Part shown: positions 27,058 through 34,300 of the stretch, piece by piece
How the letters are laid out: the number at the start of each line of letters is the position of its first letter
How positions within the stretch are numbered: the stretch's first letter is position 1
Assembly: GCA_029555205.1 (NCBI GenBank)
Contig: JAKPTB010000010.1
Span: forward strand, 1-64,000
Source of the DNA: Bacillota bacterium
GTDB lineage: Bacteria > Bacillota > Desulfotomaculia > Desulfotomaculales > Pelotomaculaceae
Reading direction: 5' to 3'
Length of the DNA stretch: 64,000 nucleotides
The notes under the pieces: generated by a model
Told to the model about the DNA's origin: nothing
The model's database searches: none
Seen by the model: the letters and a program-made list of their open reading frames with translations, nothing else
Translations under genes and position numbers: made by a program

Positions 27058-27255
27058 ATGCTAGATAAAAAGAAGGAGTATGTTCAAATTGAGGTGGGAG
27101 GAAAACATTACTTGTGCTCAATTTGGTACAGAAGTAAAGATATATTGTGGTACGGGAAAGGGCTGGAGTCTGAGATTTCAAATCTATGCTATGCGGTATC
27201 CAAAGAAGGACTGCTTAAAAAGATAAGCATGCAAATTGCTGCAGAAAGCAAATAA
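27058..27255 (+). CDS. Small hypothetical protein, 65 residues
   Basis: A short frame with a GGGAGGGGG site 6 nt before the ATG and a terminator right after the stop. The product is MLDKKKEYVQIEVGGKHY followed by LCSIWYRSKDILWYGKGLE and a lysine-rich helical end. It has no signal peptide or membrane segment. I do not recognise the family. Confidence 0.6.
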   Translation: MLDKKKEYVQIEVGGKHYLCSIWYRSKDILWYGKGLESEISNLCYAVSKEGLLKKISMQIAAESK

Positions 27256-27264
27256 AAAGGCGGG

Positions 27265-27290
27265 AGCCCAGTTGAGGGCTTTTTCCTTTT
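27265..27290 (+). terminator. Intrinsic terminator
   Basis: AGCCC (27265-27269) pairs with GGGCT (27276-27280), followed by a T-rich run. Confidence 0.7.
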
Positions 27291-27382
27291 TTATTATTAT
27301 TCTATATAAAAGTACGGTAAAACACTGTATTAATTACAGATAGTTATAGAATAATAAGATAGACTACACGGAGGTTTTGAAG

Positions 27383-27892
27383 ATGGAACAGATTTGGGCG
27401 CCGTGGCGCTCTGTTTATATCGGGGGGGAACACGGCGACGGCTGCATTTTTTGCGAGAAGCTTAAATCTGAAGAGGATGAGGCCAATCTCGTTGTGCTTC
27501 GCGGGAAAAAGACCTTTGTCATGATGAATTTATACCCGTATAACAACGGGCACCTCCTCATTGCGCCCAAAAGGCATGTGGGCGAAATTGAAGACCTGAC
27601 CGAAGGGGAGATGTTGGAGCTTTTTAAAATGACCCGGGGGATGGTTAAAGCGCTCCGCGCCTTTAAACCTGAAGGTTTTAACGTGGGCGCAAACATCGGC
27701 AGGGTTGCCGGGGCAGGGGTGCCCGGTCATTTTCACATCCACGTGGTTCCTCGCTGGAATGGTGACACAAATTTTATGCCGGTGCTCGGGGATACCAAAG
27801 TAATCTCTGAATCCCTGGAAGTAACCTTTAAAAAGATCAAAGAATCTCTGGAAAAGAACTGCGCTACACTTGTCAGTCTTAAAGACCTTTAG
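27383..27892 (+). CDS. HIT-family hydrolase (Ap4A-type)
   Basis: The 169-residue protein contains CIFCEKL, the NNGHLLIAPKRHV segment, and the histidine triad in PGHFHIHVVPRW (residues about 115-126). Proteins starting MEQIWAPWRSVYI form the HIT branch related to diadenosine tetraphosphate phosphorylase or nucleotide hydrolases. The Cys pair in CIFC may bind zinc with a further His. The ATG at 27383 has GGAGG 8 nt upstream; an in-frame TTG at 27377 is less likely. The small membrane protein gene follows 77 nt later. Confidence 0.88.
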   Translation: MEQIWAPWRSVYIGGEHGDGCIFCEKLKSEEDEANLVVLRGKKTFVMMNLYPYNNGHLLIAPKRHVGEIEDLTEGEMLELFKMTRGMVKALRAFKPEGFNVGANIGRVAGAGVPGHFHIHVVPRWNGDTNFMPVLGDTKVISESLEVTFKKIKESLEKNCATLVSLKDL

Positions 27893-27969
27893 CCGGACCT
27901 TAACTGGAGGTTGAAGCAGGGTGGACGAAAAGGCGGTCACCTGAATGATGAAAGGCGCAGAGGGTGTTT

Positions 27970-28275
27970 ATGATGGGAGATTCCGTGAAAGCTGAACTGG
28001 TGAAATGGCGGCGCCTTGTCCTGTTGGTAACCGTGCCGGGTGTAGCCTTATTCTCACTTCCCTGGATCCCGGGCAAGTACAAAATCATGCTGGCCCTGCC
28101 CCTTTATGCAATGTTTGTTTATGTATTTTACAAATACTTATGCGTCAAAAGGGAGGCGGCAGCAGTGGTCAACGGGAGCGGTAAGCAAACTCCTCCTCCC
28201 CCGGGGGCTGTTAAGGCCGGAAAAGGAAACCGGAGCACCGCAACAACTGCCAAAAAACGCCGTAAAGGGCGTTGA
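27970..28275 (+). CDS. Small membrane protein with basic tail
   Basis: About 100 residues with two hydrophobic segments (around residues 17-33 and 41-58), then a Pro/Lys/Arg-rich tail ending KKRRKGR. AGAGGG lies just before tandem ATG codons (27970 and 27973). The topology suggests a membrane hairpin with both ends in the cytoplasm. I do not recognise a family. Confidence 0.55.
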   Translation: MMGDSVKAELVKWRRLVLLVTVPGVALFSLPWIPGKYKIMLALPLYAMFVYVFYKYLCVKREAAAVVNGSGKQTPPPPGAVKAGKGNRSTATTAKKRRKGR

Positions 28276-28396
28276 CTATAAACTAAGCAGTTAGTAGATG
28301 AACGCTATCGGGGCAGTTGTTCTTTAAATATTTTTACATTCTTTCAAGTTTTCCAGGAAATAGAGCTTTAATTATGATCGTGCTGGTTTTAATAAC

Positions 28397-28424
28397 AGCC
28401 CCTGGTTTCACCAGAGGCTTTTTT
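28397..28424 (+). terminator. Intrinsic terminator
   Basis: AGCCCCTGG and CCAGAGGCT pair around TTTCA (one mismatch) and are followed by TTTTTT. Confidence 0.75.
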
Positions 28425-28485
28425 GTTCAGGGATGATTTTAAACTAATAAAACTAAAACCCTGTCTGTGACAACAGGATGAGGCG

Positions 28486-28518
28486 AAGTTTCCAGTCTGG
28501 ACTGGAAACTTGCTTTTT
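28486..28518 (+). terminator. Strong second terminator with a 12-bp perfect stem
   Basis: AAGTTTCCAGTC (28486-28497) and GACTGGAAACTT (28500-28511) are perfect inverted copies separated by two bases, followed by GCTTTTT. It lies 62 nt after the first terminator and 65 nt before the next gene, so it could serve as a leader attenuator if a promoter lies between. Confidence 0.75.
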
Positions 28519-28582
28519 ATTTCCATGATCATATATTAAAATAAATTATGACAAATTTCTTGCTTGGAGGAAGTGCATAATA

Positions 28583-29182
28583 TTGAAAAAGAAAAAGACA
28601 GATTTTTCTTTGACTGTTTCAGGTTTCGAATACGATAAAGAGCTTTCCAGGGTGTCCATTAAGGTTATCCCGGCTCTTCAAGCCCTGGTTGCCAATCAAT
28701 ATGATTTAATCAAAATGATCCAGGAACATGTCCCGGAACAATCTATATTTCTTGAATCACATCTGTCTGAACTGGTTGAGGTAGAAGAAACAATTCAAAA
28801 GGAATACACAAAATACTGTGCTAAAAGGGAAGAACAAAGAAAAAAAAGACAGGAAAACGCTAAAAGTATAAAAGGCGCAGCTCAAGAAAATGGTATCAGC
28901 CCTGTTGCCCGGGGAGATGGTGAACCGCTTACTTATGAACCTTTAAGGGAAGAAGAAACCGTACTGGACAGCCTTGCAGCCGCCCTGAGTCCCGGACTGC
29001 CCTCTGCAAAATTCGAAAAGACCTCCAACTTTACCCGGACGGGTCCCGAAAATAAGGGAGATTATGATGTCAAGCGTATTGCTATAGGCGCTTCAATCAA
29101 GGCTCTCAGCAATCTTTTGGGGCGTCAGCTGACCGAAATGGAGATTTCCGTTATAGAGGCTCAAGTCGATGCTTATTTGTAG
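28583..29182 (+). CDS. Hypothetical protein with helical N-terminus and charged linker
   Basis: The 199-residue protein has an N-terminal beta/alpha domain, a predicted coiled-coil region (about residues 62-92, rich in Glu, Lys and Arg), a low-complexity middle and a C-terminal segment VKRIAIGASIKALSNLLGRQLTEMEISVIEAQVDAYL. It has no signal peptide or membrane helix. The start is probably the TTG at 28583 with GGAGG upstream, though the spacing is long. I do not recognise a family. Confidence 0.6.
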   Translation: MKKKKTDFSLTVSGFEYDKELSRVSIKVIPALQALVANQYDLIKMIQEHVPEQSIFLESHLSELVEVEETIQKEYTKYCAKREEQRKKRQENAKSIKGAAQENGISPVARGDGEPLTYEPLREEETVLDSLAAALSPGLPSAKFEKTSNFTRTGPENKGDYDVKRIAIGASIKALSNLLGRQLTEMEISVIEAQVDAYL

Positions 29183-29449
29183 GAATATGGCCGCAACAGT
29201 ATTGTGAATAAGCTTTTTATACGCTGGAAAAAACCCGGGACCTGGCCTTTTCCGGTTTCCAGATGGAAGCCTGCACCAAAAGGCGCCGTTAAAGGTCTTC
29301 TTTTTCTTGCAGTGTTTTCATCTTTGCCCTAAAAAACCTTTAGTCCTGAAGCTGTTTTTTTGACTGATCCTGGCTGGTACTACGAATTATTCATATTGGC
29401 TTATGATGGGAGCAGGGTGCGTGATGATGGTGGCAGGGACAGGGAAAGC

Positions 29450-29478
29450 TTGACAAACAAGAATTATTGAGTTATACT
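29450..29478 (+). promoter_or_regulatory. Near-consensus sigma-A promoter
   Basis: TTGACA (29450-29455) and TATACT (29473-29478) are separated by 17 nt. Confidence 0.85.
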
Positions 29479-29483
29479 ATGTA

Positions 29484-29504
29484 TAGTAATTTAGTAAATT
29501 ACTA
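29484..29504. promoter_or_regulatory. Perfect palindrome at the transcription start, candidate operator
   Basis: TAGTAATTTA (29484-29493) and TAAATTACTA (29495-29504) are perfect inverted copies around a single G. The site covers the expected start point (about 29485), where a bound repressor would block transcription. A further small palindrome TACTAT-GT-ATAGTA overlaps the -10 element. Confidence 0.65.
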
Positions 29505-29533
29505 ATTAGACCAGGAGGGAAGATGAAGCAGGT

Positions 29534-30013
29534 ATGAAGATACCGACGACACTTAAACATAAGCCGGTTATTGTTTCCGAGAATTACGAGAATGTAGACG
29601 GTAGATATGCTTATAATTCTGATGCCAAGGGACTTTCCCTGGGCCTGGCCCAATGGAACGACAGGGGAAAAGTCAATATTTCCGCCAAGGTATGGCGTCA
29701 TACGGGCGAAAAATGGTCAAGACAGTCAGAGGAACTGCCGCTTCACCGCGTCCTTGACCTGGCCATATTAATCTGCCGGGCCCAGTTGCATTTCAGAGAA
29801 GCTTACCGCTATGAGAAATTTTATGATCCGGAGAGAACAACCATAGACCGTATAGGCTTACAGGGAGATGCAATGACTGTATCTATATGTAAGGATAACC
29901 CGATGATTGATGAGGATATCAAGCTGTTTTTGCAGGTTCTCAGCAAAGACGATGAGATTTTAAGTGAACGCCTGCGAACGCTTTCCAGTATATTGAAGGA
30001 AATGGGTTATTAA
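29534..30013 (+). CDS. DUF6530-like protein
   Basis: The 159-residue soluble protein starts MKIPTTLKHKPVIVSENYENVDGRYA and contains GLSLGLAQWNDRGKV and AKVWRHTGEKWSRQSEELPLHRVLDLAILICR. I associate this conserved pattern with DUF6530, whose function is unknown. Upstream, GGAGGG serves a tiny frame (MKQV-stop, from 29523) whose TGA overlaps the ATG at 29534, so start selection could involve coupling. The strong promoter and palindrome upstream suggest tight regulation. Confidence 0.7.
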   Translation: MKIPTTLKHKPVIVSENYENVDGRYAYNSDAKGLSLGLAQWNDRGKVNISAKVWRHTGEKWSRQSEELPLHRVLDLAILICRAQLHFREAYRYEKFYDPERTTIDRIGLQGDAMTVSICKDNPMIDEDIKLFLQVLSKDDEILSERLRTLSSILKEMGY

Positions 30014-30052
30014 GGATATGGGTAAAATTAAGGAAATCAATATTTCTGCAAA

Positions 30053-30082
30053 TAAAAAAGGCCCCCAATCCCTGGAGCCTTG
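30053..30082 (-). terminator. Terminator for tRNA-Leu
   Basis: On the minus strand AAGGCTCC and GGGGGCCTT pair around a short loop, followed by TTTTTT. It lies directly downstream of the tRNA gene and may also act for the convergent plus-strand gene. Confidence 0.7.
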
Positions 30083-30089
30083 ATTTTCC

Positions 30090-30175
30090 TGGTGCGGGCG
30101 AAAGGACTTGAACCTTCACGGGGATTAACCCACTGGATCCTAAGTCCAGCGCGTCTGCCGTTCCGCCACGCCCGC
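30090..30175 (-). tRNA. tRNA-Leu(UAG)
   Basis: The minus strand gives a full class II tRNA. The acceptor is GCGGGCG/CGCCCGC, the anticodon stem-loop CTGGA-CTTAGGA-TCCAG carries anticodon TAG, the long variable arm is GGGTTAATCCCCGTGAA, the T-arm is GGTTCAAGTCC, and CCA is encoded (30090-30092). Confidence 0.95.
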
Positions 30176-30354
30176 AGTATAAGCTTTGATTTTACTGACT
30201 TTGCAGGTGGATTATAGTCCGGTGAATTATGCACGTCAATTCCAGCAGGGTTTAAGTAGACCGTGATAAATGCCGCACAAAACATAATAACATACGAATG
30301 ATAAATCGTCAAGAATATATAGGTTTTTGCTTCTTTTGGGTAGTTGTATATACA

Positions 30355-30513
30355 ACCTGAAAATCCATTTATACAGTGGAGCAGGGTTGATTTCCCTGCT
30401 GCCCGGGCCTAAAAATGACGGTAAACTCACCTTGCTCAACTTCAAGATTGACTCCACGCAGAGCATGCACAATACCATTAAATGTTTTGTATTAGTCCTT
30501 TAATTGTGATCAT
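30355..30513 (-). pseudogene. phnC: Broken phosphonate ABC transporter ATPase (phnC remnant)
   Basis: Starting 22 nt after the phnD stop, the minus strand reads MITIKGL in frame with a normal start position. After a shift it reads FNGIVHALRGVNLEVEQGEF, the N-terminus of a PhnC-type ATPase. After a further shift it reads LGPGSREINPAPLYK, which aligns with the Walker A segment [12 protein letters not shown]. Stops and frameshifts break every frame, and the rest of the ATPase is missing. This is a decayed operon partner of phnD. Confidence 0.75.
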
Positions 30514-30535
30514 TTGACTACCTGCAGTTTTATAC

Positions 30536-31456
30536 TTAGATCAATTCTTTTAGATCCAGGTTTAATGCTTTCGCAGATTGGCGCAGAATATCAAAGTCTG
30601 AATCATTTGCTACTTCAAACTTAACTAATGTGGGAAACAGGGTTCTCATAACACTGATATCTTCCTCAGGCATATTTATAAAGGCATCCCTAATCTTTTC
30701 TTTTAAATCTTCAGGTAAATCTTTACGCCAAGCCATAGGTCCTCCGGGGAAGCGATCGGATGTGTGTATTATTTTGAAATCATCCTCAGATATAATTCCT
30801 TTGTTAATTGCAGCTTCTAGTTGTTGTTTAACAATAGATGCAGCATCTACTTGTTTGTTTTTAACTGCCAAAGCACAGGCATCATGTCCACCCAAAAAAG
30901 CCGTAGAGGCCAGGTCTTTATCCGGGTTTATGCCCTCTTTCTCCATGTACATAAGGGGTATGAGGTATCCTCCCGTAGACGCGGGATCAACGAATGCAAA
31001 GGTCTTTCCTTTGAGATCAGAGATTTTATCAATACCGCTTTCCGGATGTGTAATAATATAGGATTCATAATGGATGCCCATATCCTCATAAGAAGCCATA
31101 ATAGCTATCTCAGCATTGGCTGTATCAGCCGCTAATATGTAGGAAAACGGGCCGTACATTCCCAGGTCCAACTTGCCTGCACGCATAGCCTCAATAGTCT
31201 CTGTGTAGTCAGCGCCCACAAAAAGCTCAACCTCTAAATCCAGTACCCTTTCCAGGTACTTGGCTAGAGGGTCATACTTTGCAACCACCTGTTGGGGGTC
31301 TTCCCCTGGAACCAGCCCTATGCGCAACTTTGTTAATTCCCCTGAAGTCTCAACCTCTTTCGACTGGCAGCCTGTTAAGACCAGAACTGCTCCCAGCAAT
31401 ACTACAACCAGCAACATGCTTGTTTTTCTTAGGCCTGATATTAAGTTCACTGTCAA
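30536..31456 (-). CDS. phnD: Phosphonate/phosphate-type ABC transporter substrate-binding lipoprotein
   Basis: The 306-residue protein has a lipoprotein signal (VLVLTGCQ) and a PhnD-type fold: LRIGLVPGEDPQQVVAKYDPLAKYLE, MRAGKLDLGMYGPFSYILA, KGKTFAFVDPASTGGYLIPLMYM and GGHDACALAVKNKQVDAA. The family binds phosphonates, phosphite or related oxyanions outside the membrane. The start is a TTG at 31456 preceded by GGGAGG. The ATPase gene that should follow is broken and no permease is present here, so transport would need partners encoded elsewhere. Confidence 0.88.
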   Translation of the reverse strand: MTVNLISGLRKTSMLLVVVLLGAVLVLTGCQSKEVETSGELTKLRIGLVPGEDPQQVVAKYDPLAKYLERVLDLEVELFVGADYTETIEAMRAGKLDLGMYGPFSYILAADTANAEIAIMASYEDMGIHYESYIITHPESGIDKISDLKGKTFAFVDPASTGGYLIPLMYMEKEGINPDKDLASTAFLGGHDACALAVKNKQVDAASIVKQQLEAAINKGIISEDDFKIIHTSDRFPGGPMAWRKDLPEDLKEKIRDAFINMPEEDISVMRTLFPTLVKFEVANDSDFDILRQSAKALNLDLKELI

Positions 31457-31536
31457 CCTCGTTAACCTCCCCGTTTTATACAGATATTATTTAATAACAG
31501 CCCTGGCATAACTGGCCGTTTGTAAAATTTCTCTGC

Positions 31537-31567
31537 GTCCGGACGGCGAATCCGGAGACATCCGGAC
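31537..31567. repeat. TCCGGA repeat cluster in the phnD leader
   Basis: TCCGGA occurs three times within 31 bp (31538-31543, 31551-31556, 31561-31566); the outer copies extend to GTCCGGAC and TCCGGAC. It lies downstream of the phnD promoter, so it would form a hairpin in the leader RNA or act as a cluster of operator sites. Confidence 0.5.
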
Positions 31568-31595
31568 AGCAAACGACACCTTGTCAGTTGGTTAA

Positions 31596-31625
31596 ATTAT
31601 ACAGCATTGATTGTGGATAAATCAA
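31596..31625 (-). promoter_or_regulatory. Candidate promoter of phnD
   Basis: On the minus strand TTGATT (31625-31620) and TATAAT (31601-31596) are separated by 18 nt. Confidence 0.55.
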
Positions 31626-31660
31626 TAATCCCTAATCGGTCTTTACGTTTTGTGCTATAA

Positions 31661-31800
31661 CCTCACGCATTGACTTTTTTTAGTCTAGTTTCAGAATGTA
31701 TGCATTATGAATAACCCGGTCCATGAATTGCATCTGCTGTTGTTGGGTCAGGAAACAAATTGTACCATTTGGTATGGGCGATCTCCCGGATAAAACAGTT
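31661..31800 (-). pseudogene. istB: IS21-family helper ATPase (istB) C-terminal remnant
   Basis: The minus strand reads TKWYNLFPDPTTADAI, then after a one-base shift MDRVIHNAYILKLD, a stop, and KKSMREV. This matches the C-terminal region of IstB-type ATPases (pattern KWYDxxGDPTIADAIMDRLIHNAY..L.G.SMR). The frameshift, the stop and the missing N-terminus show it is a dead fragment. No istA or terminal repeats are visible. Confidence 0.7.
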
Positions 31801-31834
31801 GAAGCTTTGTTATTACTAACTTTCTGCTATACGT

Positions 31835-31890
31835 AACAGAATAAAAGGCTCCCCGGACTATAAATCCGGAAAGCCTTATTATTCCTGAAC
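31835..31890 (-). terminator. Terminator downstream of the truncated tRNA-Leu
   Basis: On the minus strand AAGGCTTTCCGGA and TCCGGGGAGCCTT pair around a short loop, followed by TTATT. Confidence 0.65.
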
Positions 31891-31902
31891 TAACGGGCAG
31901 TT

Positions 31903-31967
31903 ACCTTCACGGGGATTAACCCACTGGATCCTCAATCCAGCGCGTTTGCCGTTCCGCCACGTCCCGC
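31903..31967 (-). pseudogene. Truncated tRNA-Leu(GAG)
   Basis: The minus strand begins GCGGGAC, an extra base compared with the intact tRNA-Leu at 30090-30175, then GTGGCGGAACGGCAAACG. An anticodon loop TTGAGGA (anticodon GAG) and a variable arm nearly identical to the intact gene follow. The sequence breaks off after GAAGGT: the T-arm and the 3' acceptor strand are absent and replaced by unrelated sequence and a terminator. It cannot fold into a full tRNA. Confidence 0.8.
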
Positions 31968-32007
31968 AAATTTTAAGAAGGGTTGAACCTGAAGGTCCAA
32001 CCCTTGT

Positions 32008-32083
32008 TGGTGAGCCATGGTGGACTCGAACCACCGACACCCTGATTAAAAGTCAGGTGCTCTACCGACTGAGCTAATGGCCC
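32008..32083 (-). tRNA. tRNA-Lys(UUU)
   Basis: The minus strand shows GGGCCATTAGCTCAGTCGG, anticodon stem-loop CTGAC-TTTTAAT-CAG (anticodon TTT), T-arm GTGGTTCGAGTCCAC, 3' acceptor ATGGCTC, discriminator A and encoded CCA. The second acceptor pair is a G-U wobble. Confidence 0.95.
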
Positions 32084-32163
32084 ATAATCTTACTTTCAGC
32101 CTCTTGTTACCGGAATAGGCGGTAAAAGCCCTGACCTTATACAGACTGAAAACCTATAAAAAA

Positions 32164-32238
32164 TGGCTGGGGCGGCTGGATTCGAACCAACGAATGCCGG
32201 TTCCAAAGACCGGTGCCTTACCGCTTGGCGACGCCCCA
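32164..32238 (-). tRNA. tRNA-Gln(UUG)
   Basis: The minus strand shows acceptor TGGGGCG/CGCCCCA, D-arm GCCAAGCGGTAAGGC, anticodon stem-loop CCGGT-CTTTGGA-ACCGG (anticodon TTG), T-arm GTTGGTTCGAATCCAGC and encoded CCA. Confidence 0.95.
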
Positions 32239-32250
32239 ATATTAACTTAA

Positions 32251-32328
32251 TGGGGTGGATGATGGGATTCGAACCCACGACCCCCAGAGCCACAATCTGG
32301 TACTCTAACCGGCTGAGCTACATCCACC
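32251..32328 (-). tRNA. tRNA-His(GUG)
   Basis: The minus strand shows GGTGGATG, in which the first G is the extra G-1 of tRNA-His opposite C73. The anticodon stem-loop CCAGA-TTGTGGC-TCTGG carries anticodon GTG. The T-arm GTGGGTTCGAATCCCAT is present and CCA is encoded. Confidence 0.95.
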
Positions 32329-32377
32329 ATAATCATGCGGACTTCCGGATCATGCATCCTGATTGTCCGCAAAAAAC

Positions 32378-32406
32378 ATGTTAACAAATAAACATGGTGT
32401 TGTCAA
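32378..32406 (-). promoter_or_regulatory. Promoter of the His-Gln-Lys tRNA cluster
   Basis: On the minus strand a consensus TTGACA (32406-32401) and TAACAT (32383-32378) are separated by 17 nt. Confidence 0.75.
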
Positions 32407-32596
32407 GAAGCAGGGTTGCCAAACTCCCTGAAATATTTTTTCGGTTGCTCTTGGAAAGTTGCCTCAATAATGATATCATATACCTTGTGCCGTAGAAATA
32501 TTAAGAAATTCAATTGCTCCAGATACAGTTCCTTGAATTGAAGCAGGAGCTATCTGCCCAATGTGTTTATTTTTTTAGTTTTTCAGGTGTTTTTGG

Positions 32597-32625
32597 TTGA
32601 TCATTAAATCTTATCCAGTTATAAT
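32597..32625 (+). promoter_or_regulatory. Sigma-A promoter of the candidate small RNA
   Basis: TTGATC (32597-32602) and a perfect TATAAT (32620-32625) are separated by 17 nt. Confidence 0.65.
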
Positions 32626-32631
32626 AGGTGA

Positions 32632-32760
32632 TAACATTATGAGGAGTTCCGTGCCGTTGCTGTTATTAAGAGCTCGCTGAGCGGGCGGGCAGAGCCCAAA
32701 CCGTATTCAGGCTAGGGGGTGCCAGGGCTTGTATAAAGCCTTGGTATTTTTGGTTTGCTG
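32632..32760 (+). ncRNA. Candidate small structured RNA of about 130 nt upstream of tig
   Basis: A promoter at 32597-32625 is followed by two GC-rich hairpins: GCTC-GCT-GAGC (about 32672-32682) and GGGC..GCCC (about 32683-32697). A 13-bp intrinsic terminator stem follows (GGTGCCAGGGCTT pairing with AAGCCTTGGTATT, G-U pairs included), ending in TTTTT near 32756. There is no ORF with a ribosome site. The sequence matches no riboswitch or small RNA class I know; it may be a stand-alone RNA or an attenuator of tig, whose start lies about 150 nt downstream. Confidence 0.5.
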
Positions 32761-32911
32761 AAGGAAATATCAGTGAAACCATAGAATAAATTAATTCAAT
32801 TAAATTGGTTACAATATTATTAGAATTTAATGGTATTTTATTTTATCGAGAGGGGCTCCTTTTCGAAATAGCAAATACCGATTATAATTAAATCACTTAA
32901 GGGGGAGCATA

Positions 32912-34240
32912 ATGAAAGCTAACGCGGAAAGGGTCGAAAAAAACACCGTTCTACTGGAAATTGAGTTGGACGCTGAACAGTTCTCCCAAGCTGTGGAAAA
33001 ATCCTACCGCAAACTTGTTAAGAAAGTTAATATTCCTGGTTTCCGTAAAGGCAAGGCGCCAAGGATGGTTTTTGATCGTTTTATTGGGAAAGAGGCGTTG
33101 TACGAAGATGCTATGGAGGCTCTGGTACCGGAGGCTTATCTGGAGGCAGTAAAAGAAACCGGGATTGAGCCTATAGACCGGCCCCAGATGGAAATCGTTC
33201 AGGCTGAGGAAGGTAAACCCGTTGTTTTAAAAGCAAAGGTGCAGGTTAAGCCCGAGGTAAAACTTGGTGAGTATAAGGGGCTCGAAGCGGTCAAAAGGGA
33301 TGTTGAGATTACTGCTGAAGATATTGACAGGGAACTTGAGCGTTTGCAAAAGAGACACTGCAAGGTTCTGACCTTGCAAGAAGGTGTTGTGGAAAATGGA
33401 GACACTGCCCAAATAGACTTTTTGGGGACAGTTGACAATGTGCCCTTTCCTGGTGGTGAAGGCAAGGACTATTATCTTGAGATTGGTTCAGGCTCCTTTA
33501 TTCCAGGCTTTGAAGAGCAGTTGGTGGGGATGTCCGTTGGTGAAACACGGGGCGTTTTTGTTACTTTCCCCAAAAATTATCATTCGGAACAGTTGGCCGG
33601 CAAGGATGCGTCCTTTACAGTTACCCTTAAATCTATCAAACGCAAGGAACTGGCGCCCCTTGACGATGAGTTTGCAAAGGACGTAAGCGAGTTTGATACC
33701 CTCGAGGAATTAAGGGAAGACATCGGGAATAAGCTTAAGAAGGCTGCAGAGGAAATGAACTCTTTCAGGATGAAACAGGAAACTGTTGAAAAGGCGGTTA
33801 ATAACGCCGAGGTTGAAGTCCCTGAAATTATGATCGAGGACCAGCTGAGAGAGATGCTCCAAAGTATGGAAAGCCGCATGTTAAACCAGGGAATTAATTT
33901 GAAAACATATCTGCAGTATTCCCAAAAGAAGCTGGAAGAATTAAAGGAAGAGATGCGACCGGACGCTGAGACTGGTGTAAAAACTAACCTGGTGCTGGAA
34001 ACTATCGCCAAAACCGAGAACATAAAGGCATCAGAGGAAGAAATAAAAGAAGAAGTCAGAAAGATGGCGGAGGAATACAAGCAGGAGCCTGACGAATTTT
34101 ACCAGATGCTGGAAAGGGAACGCCGGCTTGATTTTATCGCCAACGGTATTATTAAGGAGAAGACAGTGCAGTTTTTGGTTGACAACGCCAGAATTGTAGA
34201 GGAGACCAAAGAGGACACCAAAGCTGAAAATGAGGAATAG
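32912..34240 (+). CDS. tig: Trigger factor
   Basis: The 442-residue ribosome-associated chaperone has the N-terminal ribosome-binding signature NIPGFRKGKAPR (residues about 40-51). A central FKBP-type prolyl isomerase domain (about 155-245; GDTAQIDFLGTVDNVPFPGG, IPGFEEQLVGM) and a long helical C-terminal domain follow. It binds nascent chains at the ribosome exit. The ATG has GGGGGAG at 7 nt. It heads the tig-clpP-clpX quality-control block (60 nt to clpP). Confidence 0.95.
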   Translation: MKANAERVEKNTVLLEIELDAEQFSQAVEKSYRKLVKKVNIPGFRKGKAPRMVFDRFIGKEALYEDAMEALVPEAYLEAVKETGIEPIDRPQMEIVQAEEGKPVVLKAKVQVKPEVKLGEYKGLEAVKRDVEITAEDIDRELERLQKRHCKVLTLQEGVVENGDTAQIDFLGTVDNVPFPGGEGKDYYLEIGSGSFIPGFEEQLVGMSVGETRGVFVTFPKNYHSEQLAGKDASFTVTLKSIKRKELAPLDDEFAKDVSEFDTLEELREDIGNKLKKAAEEMNSFRMKQETVEKAVNNAEVEVPEIMIEDQLREMLQSMESRMLNQGINLKTYLQYSQKKLEELKEEMRPDAETGVKTNLVLETIAKTENIKASEEEIKEEVRKMAEEYKQEPDEFYQMLERERRLDFIANGIIKEKTVQFLVDNARIVEETKEDTKAENEE

Positions 34241-34300
34241 TATAGTATAAATTATAATAATCATCATGAAGTAATAATACCGGCAGGAGGTGTTTGATTT

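Larger units (their letters stand above)
28276..28582 (+). other. Intergenic region with two successive terminators
   Basis: This gap of about 307 bp contains two hairpin-plus-T structures (28397-28424 and 28486-28518) and no gene. Confidence 0.6.
29183..29533 (+). other. Intergenic region before the DUF6530-like gene
   Basis: This 351-bp gap contains the strong promoter at 29450-29478 and its palindrome at 29484-29504. A weak GC-rich inverted pattern near 29235-29270 may end the preceding transcript. No gene. Confidence 0.6.
32329..32911. other. Region between the tRNA cluster and tig
   Basis: No protein gene. It contains the tRNA-cluster promoter on the minus strand, the promoter-hairpin-terminator unit at 32597-32760 on the plus strand, and a TATAAT (32883-32888) just upstream of tig that may be its own -10 box. 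Confidence 0.6.

Noticed and set aside
32690-32740. Possible TPP riboswitch because of GGGGGTGCC
   Set aside because: The CTGAGA and the long 3' conserved segments of TPP aptamers are absent.
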